Origin: Leptonema illini DSM 21528
GTDB taxonomy: Bacteria > Spirochaetota > Leptospiria > Leptospirales > Leptonemataceae
Assembly (NCBI RefSeq): GCF_000243335.1
Contig: NZ_JH597773.1
Span: 1,385,989-1,449,988 of the forward strand
Direction of reading: 5' to 3'
DNA: 64,000 nucleotides
Part shown: positions 58,004 to 64,000 of the stretch, in pieces
Layout: each line of letters starts with the position of its first letter
Position numbering within the stretch: the stretch's first letter is position 1
Position numbers and translations under genes: made by a program
The notes under the pieces: model-generated
Told to the model about the DNA's origin: nothing
Database searches by the model: none
What the model saw: only the letters and a program-made list of their open reading frames with translations

Positions 58004-59843
58004 ACTGAAGTTCTTTATAGTAGACAGTGCCATTGCTACCAACCGCCGCACAGATCGCAGTCGAACAATCGAACCCGTACACAGAAGGACCAAAATCCTC
58101 GTAAAGGGCTGTCGTCCTCCAGTGCAAGCCGTCCTGACTGCTTCGAACCTTGTTGAATGAACTTGCATGCACTTCGTAGCCATCATCGTAGACCCTATTA
58201 GTAAACCCCGACTTTGATCCGGTTACCTCTTCGACACTACTCCAATCGGATGTCGAATCATAAGCAGAAGTTGTGTCGGCCATCAGATAGAAAATGCCGT
58301 TGCGCTTAAAAATGCCTGTGTAGGGTTTATTCTTGTCCTTCTTGGTGAAGGTCCAATTGGTACCAACTGTGCAGTTGGCGGCGCATCGACCCAGCCACCC
58401 ATTATCACCGACGATCGATATGCCGGTTCCATCGAAGTACGCGTCATTGAGAGTATCCGTGACGGACGCTCCAGGCACGTCTGTCGGCGTTACCAATAAC
58501 CATGTCGAGCCATCATCCGATACGGCGATAGTTGGATCGTCCATAACACCACCATAGGCAACCCATAGATCGTTGAGATATTTGATTCCAAAATAACGGG
58601 CATACAGGGAATTTAATTGCTGCTTGGTCCAGGTTATTCCATTGTCTGACTTGTATGCGTTTTTGTATTTGGTGACTATGATCAGCTTTGCGCCATCAGT
58701 TGCAATATCAGACAAATCTTCGTTACAACCGGCCCCCAGCGAAACGGGACTCCAGTTTTTTCCGTCCACGGAAGTAAGCAGCGTACAGTTGTCTCCAGTA
58801 GCCCAGAACTTACCCTTCAAGAATCGAACCGAGTTCAGCGTCGAGCTTGTTCCGCTCACTGCTTTTTTGAACGTGATCTTACTCGCTCTGCCTGTGCTAT
58901 ATGTTCTCTCGTTGAGAGGATTATAATCATAGGGCAAGGTCAGCGTCATTGGCTGACCGTTTACCGTTCCGGTGAAGGTATCATAGCCGCGAAGACGGTT
59001 CCCGTTCCAATCCAGTGCGTGCACGCTATAAAGGCTCCTGTACTCTTCTCTTCCGTTAAGACTGAACGCCTTTCCGTTCAGAAGGAACTCTGCGTCGGTG
59101 CGCATGGGCAGGGACGCTGACGATTCTCCGCTTATTGTGACTGCGGTAATATGATCTTCCAGGTGAAATTCACCATGCTCGATGATAATTGTGCCATCCG
59201 TGACATCGCGATCATAGTCGTTATTGTAAGGCCATACGTTACTGTTAATCCCGAGAGCCGCCCTGTCCTTGAACGAAACCGTGCCATCAACGCATTCAGT
59301 GAATTCCAACTGGAGATTCATATCATTAACGTCTATCCAGACAGTTGCATAGTCCGAACCGATTTCGTAGCGGGTTGTACCGGTCAGTGTGCCTGTCATA
59401 TGGGGACAGTTACCGTCCGGAGTAAGGTTGAAAGTAAAATAAGCGCTTCCCTGGTCGGCGCGATTCACAATGTCCGAACGCAGTCGGTTCAGCTCTTCCG
59501 TCAATTCTCTCATTACTAAAGAGCGAATATCCGACCGCTTCTCAACGGTAGCAGACGCTGAGCTGGAATAGTAGACGGCGTTGTAGAGCTTAAAACCAGC
59601 TCTGTCGGCTGACAGACCGGCACGGGAGGAGAGATAGAAAGCCACTTCTGCCTCAGAACGCATGGCTTCAGGATATTCAAGCTCCAGAGGCTTCAGAGGG
59701 GCTGTATCGCTCAAAAATCCAAGCAGTCCCCACGTGCTCAGCAGGTCACTCTCTTCATCTTTGCCGCCCGGACATCCCAAAAGAACCGGTAAGTGCAATC
59801 CGAGAATAAGAAGACGTAGTGTCGACTTTAGGTTCATAGACAT
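58002..59843 (-). CDS. Large lipoprotein with BNR-like repeats, paralogue B
   Basis: A 613-residue lipoprotein: signal MSMNLKSTLRLLILGLHLPVLLG then Cys. It is the close relative of paralogue A: the N-terminal ~330 residues are mostly alike and colinear, while the C-terminal half is clearly more different though still built of the same units (LTSVDGKNWSPV, SDNGITWTKQ, SDDGSTWLLV, SSQDGLHWRTT) and the same C-terminus (YYKEL). Cysteines are also conserved (NGNCPHM, DNCTLL, RCAANCTVG). Surface exposure and binding roles are possible; there is no evidence for a catalytic motif. The pair suggests gene duplication with the transporter gene between them. Confidence 0.75.
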   Translation of the reverse strand: MSMNLKSTLRLLILGLHLPVLLGCPGGKDEESDLLSTWGLLGFLSDTAPLKPLELEYPEAMRSEAEVAFYLSSRAGLSADRAGFKLYNAVYYSSSASATVEKRSDIRSLVMRELTEELNRLRSDIVNRADQGSAYFTFNLTPDGNCPHMTGTLTGTTRYEIGSDYATVWIDVNDMNLQLEFTECVDGTVSFKDRAALGINSNVWPYNNDYDRDVTDGTIIIEHGEFHLEDHITAVTISGESSASLPMRTDAEFLLNGKAFSLNGREEYRSLYSVHALDWNGNRLRGYDTFTGTVNGQPMTLTLPYDYNPLNERTYSTGRASKITFKKAVSGTSSTLNSVRFLKGKFWATGDNCTLLTSVDGKNWSPVSLGAGCNEDLSDIATDGAKLIIVTKYKNAYKSDNGITWTKQQLNSLYARYFGIKYLNDLWVAYGGVMDDPTIAVSDDGSTWLLVTPTDVPGASVTDTLNDAYFDGTGISIVGDNGWLGRCAANCTVGTNWTFTKKDKNKPYTGIFKRNGIFYLMADTTSAYDSTSDWSSVEEVTGSKSGFTNRVYDDGYEVHASSFNKVRSSQDGLHWRTTALYEDFGPSVYGFDCSTAICAAVGSNGTVYYKELQ

Positions 59844-59904
59844 GAAAAATCAAAATGCCGTTCAGAGGAAAGCAATTTTCCGACTCTGGAAATCTCAGAT
59901 TCTA

Positions 59905-60615
59905 TCAGAAATGCATGATGAATGCCACACCGGCGCCGTCCGAGGTGACACAGGGAGCGACAGAAACCGAGGTGACGCCGTAGCTCTGCTCGTATTCTTT
60001 CAGGCTATCTATAGAGCGGGTGGGCTGCGTAAAAAGCTGCAGCTCGCCGACAAGAAAGCTGGACCAGAAATTGATATTGGCCTGCTCGACGGCCGACCCG
60101 CCCGCGCGGTTGATGCGGTCCCCGTAAGAGTATCGGATGACCGCTGCCCCGCCCGCGGCGACGACAAAGTTGGCCGCATGCATGATCCAGCTTCTGCCTT
60201 CTCGCTCGACCTCCGCGCTTTTTCGCAGAAGTTCTTCGGCGCGACGCAGCCGTTCGGTCTGCTCAACGTCGCTCTCTCCTGGCATCGCATGAAGCGTGTC
60301 GTAGGCGTCCGTTGCCGGAAGAGGAGAGAGCGCCAGTCCGATCATTCCGATCAGGGCCTGCGTGCCCGAAACTCCGCCTACGATATGGTTTACGGTGTTT
60401 TTCGTAGTGCCGGCATCGTAGAACGAATAGGCGGCATTGACGCCGTAGATCGTCATCCAGCCATAATAATAGTATTTTGCGTGACTCTGTTCGGCGCGAA
60501 ACGACTGCTCGATAAAGTCATAGCGTTCTTTTTCCTGTTCGGCGAAAAGAGAGCAGGGCAAGAGAGACGCAAGCATCAGCCCTGCAAAAGGCAAAATAGA
60601 AAATCTGTTTTTCAC
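59905..60615 (-). CDS. Exported hypothetical protein of chemoreceptor operon
   Basis: A 236-residue protein with a signal peptide ([25 protein letters not shown] as shape, cleavage after FA). Family not recognised. The mature part has a helical region (residues 30-60, [17 protein letters not shown]), two hydrophobic glycine-rich stretches ([20 protein letters not shown] and [18 protein letters not shown]) and a charged middle helix ([19 protein letters not shown]). It ends [10 protein letters not shown], with an aromatic last residue as often seen in outer-membrane proteins. It starts with GTG overlapping the receptor's stop codon (GTGA), so the two are co-translated. Confidence 0.7.
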   Translation of the reverse strand: MKNRFSILPFAGLMLASLLPCSLFAEQEKERYDFIEQSFRAEQSHAKYYYYGWMTIYGVNAAYSFYDAGTTKNTVNHIVGGVSGTQALIGMIGLALSPLPATDAYDTLHAMPGESDVEQTERLRRAEELLRKSAEVEREGRSWIMHAANFVVAAGGAAVIRYSYGDRINRAGGSAVEQANINFWSSFLVGELQLFTQPTRSIDSLKEYEQSYGVTSVSVAPCVTSDGAGVAFIMHF

Positions 60616-62216
60616 TGAGATTCACCTGTTAACGATCTGGATTCTTCTTCAAGAGAATGGATGGTACTTGAAAGCAGTCCGCCTTTCGAGAGAAGCGTAT
60701 TCATCGATTCTATGAGCTGGTCGAGCGATTGCTGGATTGCCGAAGCGCCGGTGCGCTGTTCCGTCGTCGCCGCCTCAATGCCCGTCGAAAGCGTGCGGAT
60801 CTCAGAAAGGCTTTCAAGAAAGCCGTCATTGAGGCGGATCTGTTCGGTTAACATCTTCTGTAACGACTCGAATGATTCCAGAAACGAAGAGAACTCTCGA
60901 TCCTGGAATTGCACGCGCTCCGAAGCGCCCCGGGCTGTATTCTGGCCCGAGGCTACATGACGCGAGGACTCTTCGACGATTTCAGAGATGCGCCCCGCGT
61001 TCTTGCCGCTTGAATCGGCGAGCTTCGAGACCTCCTGAGCGACGACGGCAAAGCCACGTCCCACCTCGCCGGCCCGTGCCGCCTCAATCGAGGCGTTCAG
61101 CGCAAGCAGGTTCGTTCGTTCTGCAACCTCGGCCATGATGTCGGTCACCTCATCGACGGAGCGAAAGGATTCGGTTACGGAATCCAGAGCCTTCTCGAGC
61201 TCGACGACGAAGCGCGCTACGCTTGTCGTTGATTCGCGCACCGATCCGATCCGACCGTTGATCTCGCCCGATCGCTTTGTGAGTCCGTCGATGAGTCCGC
61301 GCAGGCTCGAAATATCTGTTGCGACGCGTTCAATCCGCGTAAGCTGATGACGAACCGTCTCGCCTGAGTTATGTAGCTGAGAGACGAACTGCGTCATCGT
61401 CGAGCCGATCTCTTCAAAGGCCGATGCATGTTGTGTGACGACGTCGAAGAATTCGTCTGCAAAGGCCCTCAGATGCCTGGCCTTTTCGCTTAATGACGCC
61501 GCCGTCTGCAGCATGCGGCTGCGCCCTTCTTGCAGGGCCTGCTCGGACTGGCGGACTGCTTCAATTTTGCGCTCTTCGGCGCTACGCAGCGACTCGAATA
61601 TACGAATGACGCGACCGTTGACGAAGGCGATCATCAGCAGAAAGACCAGCTTCAGAACCTGCTCCGATATCGAGGCGTAGCCTGGCGAAAGAACAAGGAC
61701 CGGATCTTCCGTAAACTGAACTCCCTGAAAGGCGGCATTGCCTATAACAAGCGCCTGAAAGATCACGGTCAGGATTCCAATCAGATAAACGAAGCGGGGA
61801 TGAAGCAACAGTCCGGAATAGACGATAAAAACGACGGAGATAGCGTAGAGCACCTGCTGCCGGATGACTCCTGAAGACATATCACGATCAGTCGTGGCGG
61901 CGATCAGCATCACCACTCCAAGCGTTGAGGCGTCGATTACGACAGAGAGAAAGGGAGCAGATTTCGGAAGACGCCTTCGAAAGAGCAGGTTCAGCACCCC
62001 GACACCGCCCAGCGTCAGCACACCGATCAGATACGCCAGATTCTGTAAATCGGTGCTCTGTTCGTAGGAAAGCACGAGAGAGGCCAGCAGAAGAAAAAAG
62101 AATCCGATACGAATCCGGTTGATCATGGTTGGACCGGATGCCAGGATTTCCTCAATAGAAAAAGCCTCGGACCGGCCATCAGTTGAACCTGGGGCGCTTC
62201 TTTTCAGCATGTTCAT
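60612..62216 (-). CDS. Methyl-accepting chemotaxis-type transducer
   Basis: A 534-residue membrane receptor. The N-terminal ~190 residues hold about six hydrophobic helices with almost no periplasmic domain, so it probably senses within or at the membrane. There is no clear HAMP. The signalling hairpin is complete: [20 protein letters not shown], then [18 protein letters not shown] near residues 375-408, flanked by long coiled coils. Start ATG 62216 is supported by AAGGAG six bases upstream; an earlier TTG is unlikely. The exported protein gene follows with a four-base overlap. Confidence 0.88.
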   Translation of the reverse strand: MNMLKRSAPGSTDGRSEAFSIEEILASGPTMINRIRIGFFFLLLASLVLSYEQSTDLQNLAYLIGVLTLGGVGVLNLLFRRRLPKSAPFLSVVIDASTLGVVMLIAATTDRDMSSGVIRQQVLYAISVVFIVYSGLLLHPRFVYLIGILTVIFQALVIGNAAFQGVQFTEDPVLVLSPGYASISEQVLKLVFLLMIAFVNGRVIRIFESLRSAEERKIEAVRQSEQALQEGRSRMLQTAASLSEKARHLRAFADEFFDVVTQHASAFEEIGSTMTQFVSQLHNSGETVRHQLTRIERVATDISSLRGLIDGLTKRSGEINGRIGSVRESTTSVARFVVELEKALDSVTESFRSVDEVTDIMAEVAERTNLLALNASIEAARAGEVGRGFAVVAQEVSKLADSSGKNAGRISEIVEESSRHVASGQNTARGASERVQFQDREFSSFLESFESLQKMLTEQIRLNDGFLESLSEIRTLSTGIEAATTEQRTGASAIQQSLDQLIESMNTLLSKGGLLSSTIHSLEEESRSLTGESQ

Positions 62217-62431
62217 TTCTCGCTCCTTCAAGCGCAGGCACAGTACGCTTTAGGGGTGTAATTTTATCAACAATTGTTTGCTAAAATCTAAAAAAATCGA
62301 AAAATTTTTGTCCATAACAGCAGACGGATTTTGGCGGGAATTGAACGTCACGGCACCCGTCAAACTCGCCAGACCGTCTCGGTTCAACCGTATCCTGGTT
62401 GACCGGAAAATCAGTGCAGCCAGAAACAGGT

Positions 62432-62881
62432 ATGACAGCGCTCAGCAAAGACCTTGTGGGCAGAAAACTCAAGTCTTATACCGTTCCTGTAGAACGGGGT
62501 AAGATCCGGGAATTCTGCATGGCGATCGGTGAAACGAATCCGATCTATCTTGATCCGGAGGCCGCACGCAAAGCGGGATTTCAGGATACTCCCATCCCAC
62601 CGACATTTCAGACGTCGTTTCAATTCTGGGGTTATCCTGAAATCTTCGATGATATGCGTGCTATGGGTATTGATACGAACCGTCTTCTTCACATGAAAGA
62701 AGAGTACACTTACCTGAAGCCGGTTTATCCGGGCACAAACATCCACGCCGAAGGCGAGGTCGTCGACGTGAAAACCGGTAAGATGGACATGGTGACGTTC
62801 AAAACGGTATTCCGTGACGACAGAGGCGAAGCGTGCATCGAGGCTCACATGGGCATCGTTCTGCGCCCCGAAGGAACCTGA
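62432..62881 (+). CDS. MaoC-type dehydratase, N-terminal (FAS1/HadA-like) subunit
   Basis: A 149-residue hot-dog fold protein. [21 protein letters not shown] is the typical start of FAS1-type N-terminal MaoC domains; [19 protein letters not shown] follows, then IPPTFQTSF and [17 protein letters not shown]. It lacks the hydratase-2 His/Asp motif and probably needs the partner encoded 50 bases downstream, as with mycobacterial HadA and HadB. Together they would hydrate or dehydrate 3-hydroxyacyl-ACP or -CoA. ATG 62432 is preferred over TTG 62399. Confidence 0.85.
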   Translation: MTALSKDLVGRKLKSYTVPVERGKIREFCMAIGETNPIYLDPEAARKAGFQDTPIPPTFQTSFQFWGYPEIFDDMRAMGIDTNRLLHMKEEYTYLKPVYPGTNIHAEGEVVDVKTGKMDMVTFKTVFRDDRGEACIEAHMGIVLRPEGT

Positions 62882-62931
62882 AACGAGGAACCTCAGTTTA
62901 AGGACCTTAATCGAAGGAACAGGAGTATAGC

Positions 62932-63351
62932 ATGCAACGTATTAAGTTTTCTGACGTCGAAGTGGGAGCAGAGCTTCCCGCACTTCGCACAAAGCCGATC
63001 GAGCACATGACGCTCGTTCGATACGCCGGCGCCTCGGGCGATTTCAACCCGATTCACACCGATCCGGCATTTGCCGAAAAAGTCGGCCTCGGTGGAACCA
63101 TCGCTCACGGAATGTTCACGATGGCCCAGGTCGGACGTATGGTCAGCGCCTGGGTTAACCCGATTCAGATCCGTGAATTCGGCGTGAAGTTCAAGGCCAT
63201 GTCGAAGCCCGGTCAGACGCTGATCTGTACCGGCACCGTGAAAAAGAAGAAAGAAGACGAAGGTAAAAAACTCATCACCGTTTCGGTTCAGGCCGCTGAC
63301 GAAAACGGTGAGGTAAAGGCTGCCGGCGATCTCGTCGTCGAAGCCGATTGA
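62932..63351 (+). CDS. MaoC-type (R)-hydratase/dehydratase, catalytic (HadB-like) subunit
   Basis: A 139-residue hot-dog protein with the complete hydratase-2 motif: YAGASGDFNPIHTDPAFAEK (residues 31-50), where D37 and H42 are the catalytic pair, then GLGGTIAHGMFTM. The ATG has AGGAG seven bases upstream. It is in tandem with the HadA-like gene and probably forms a heterodimer with it in a fatty-acid elongation or degradation step. A hairpin terminator follows. Confidence 0.9.
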   Translation: MQRIKFSDVEVGAELPALRTKPIEHMTLVRYAGASGDFNPIHTDPAFAEKVGLGGTIAHGMFTMAQVGRMVSAWVNPIQIREFGVKFKAMSKPGQTLICTGTVKKKKEDEGKKLITVSVQAADENGEVKAAGDLVVEAD

Positions 63352-63388
63352 TATGCAGAGCTCTCGGGCTCTCTGACTTTCCTTTGAA

Positions 63389-63419
63389 TGCGAGATCCGG
63401 CTGCCCGTCGGATCTCGCA
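63389..63419 (+). terminator. Hairpin after dehydratase genes
   Basis: TGCGAGATCCG and CGGATCTCGCA pair perfectly over 11 bp around the loop GCTGCCCGT, 38 bases after the stop codon. No strong T-run follows on the plus strand. Confidence 0.65.
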
Positions 63420-63420
63420 G

Positions 63421-64000
63421 GCGTATCTGATTAATTAGCTCGATACGGCCCACCTCATGAGCGAACTCCTTATAGGCCTGATCGGCGGCCTCTTCGATTC
63501 GTTCAGACGTAGATTTTACCTTCTTCAGCAGATAAGGCGCTGCGACTCTGGTGTTGCGAGCCAGGCTCTGCCAATCGTTACGGCCTATTTGACCGGGATC
63601 GCTGCTTCCTCTTTTTGAGCTAAGCCCAAAAATCCTTACTAAATGGCTGCCTTTTCAGCAGCCTGCTAAGGCGATCGTTTCGTTCAATAACGAGGTACCG
63701 TCCAGAGTCCGCCACCTGATGGATCAAACAAAACCGGCAGCTTTTGCTGTGCTCCTGCCAGCGAGAGGCGTAAGTGATGTCGCCGATCATTGTAACCAGA
63801 CGCTGCTCTGTAGATGGAACAGCTTCAAGGCCTCCGCATCGATAGGTCTTCGACTGAAAATCCAGTATTTTTCCCGCTCGGGAAAATATTAAAACAACGG
63901 AGTAAATTTGAGGAAAATAATCCCGTACGGGATTGGATTGAGGAATGGACCACAGGGCACTCGGATTTGCAGGAAGACCGGGCAGTTGCGATGGGGCGGA
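63421..64000 (-). pseudogene. hipA: Decayed, internally deleted HipA-like toxin gene (continues past window)
   Basis: Reading leftwards from the window edge, a frame between about 63826 and 63684 gives LRLSLAGAQQKLPVLFDP followed by GGGLWTVP, the start of the HipA kinase core, then stops at TGA 63684-63686. Upstream coding-like sequence (NPVRDYFP, RRPIDAEALKLF) lies in other frames, implying frameshifts. Left of the repeat at 63645-63663, another frame from about 63650 to 63421 reads IGRNDWQSLARNTRVAA, then YLLKKVKSTSERIEEAADQ, which resembles the C-terminal helices of HipA-like kinases, without a start codon. The middle of the kinase, about 200 residues with the catalytic motifs, is missing. 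The family assignment rests on pattern memory; no HipB was seen within the window. Confidence 0.55.
63645..63663. repeat. Copy of the GGCTGC...GCAGCC palindromic repeat
   Basis: GGCTGCCTTTTCAGCAGCC has 6-bp arms and a 7-base loop, followed by TGCTAAG. It matches the element at 33968-33990 (same arms, CTTTTCA against TTTTTCA) and lies between the two halves of the hipA remnant. Confidence 0.6.

Noticed and set aside
63869-63934. Two palindromes TTTTCCCG-ct-CGGGAAAA and AATCCCG-ta-CGGGATT that look like operators
   Set aside because: Both lie within the decayed hipA coding region, not in a promoter. Their likeness is noted, but no regulated gene could be identified inside the window.
63814-64000. 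Open plus-strand frame starting MEQLQGLRIDRSS to the window end
   Set aside because: It has no ribosome site and lies antisense to the hipA-like sequence, whose LAGAQ motif is more specific. It may be a shadow.

Overview
The window looks like chromosomal DNA of a spirochaete of the Leptospiraceae, possibly close to Leptonema or Turneriella. This is inferred from a probable FlaA-type flagellar sheath protein, a haem locus with a two-component system between hemL and hemE (an arrangement I recall from Leptospira), many spirochaete-type lipoprotein signals, a diderm envelope gene set, and moderately GC-rich, densely packed genes that often overlap by a few bases. No rRNA, tRNA, CRISPR array, intact transposase or prophage was seen.

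Layout. 1-5.4 kb: end of murJ, an aldehyde dehydrogenase and uvrA. 5.45-7.3 kb: an AT-rich island with one P-loop ATPase gene that has its own promoter. 7.3-11.4 kb: a secreted protein, a RetSat/CrtI-like oxidoreductase, a small Cys-rich protein and a TIP30-like dehydrogenase. 11.4-12.07 kb: non-coding DNA full of degenerate repeats. 12-16.3 kb: FlaA-like protein, RluA-type pseudouridine synthase, C69 dipeptidase and an apyrase-like lipoprotein. 16.4-22.3 kb: a translationally coupled run of rhodanese-like protein, metG and a large fusion of zinc protease, propeller and beta-barrel. 22.2-30 kb: sugar aminotransferase, mgtE, lipoprotein hydrolase, Na+/solute symporter, ligA and fur. 30.2-35.2 kb: PilZ, thiL, rhomboid, a STAS protein and a divergent sigma-like factor with a small coupled ORF. 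35.4-41 kb: dapF, tandem intergenic repeats, a lipid A type acyltransferase, ROK kinase, SRPBCC protein, small exported proteins and a CysQ-type phosphatase. 41-49.3 kb: trpE-trpG, neuB-like, hemL, histidine kinase, response regulator, hemE and an EEP lipoprotein. 49.4-54.4 kb: a Baeyer-Villiger-type monooxygenase behind a TetR-type operator, then carB. 54.5-63.4 kb: two paralogous lipoproteins on either side of a nucleoside-type transporter, a chemoreceptor operon and a pair of MaoC-type dehydratases. 63.4-64 kb: what appears to be a decayed, internally deleted hipA toxin gene.

Most genes are housekeeping: murein and envelope (murJ, dapF, LpxL-like), DNA repair and replication (uvrA, ligA), translation (metG), and amino acid, haem and pyrimidine synthesis. 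The unusual material is the lone AT-rich ATPase, the protease-propeller-barrel fusion, the duplicated BNR-like lipoproteins, the sigma-like/STAS neighbourhood, and repeat-rich intergenic stretches, one of which sits at the deletion junction of the hipA remnant.
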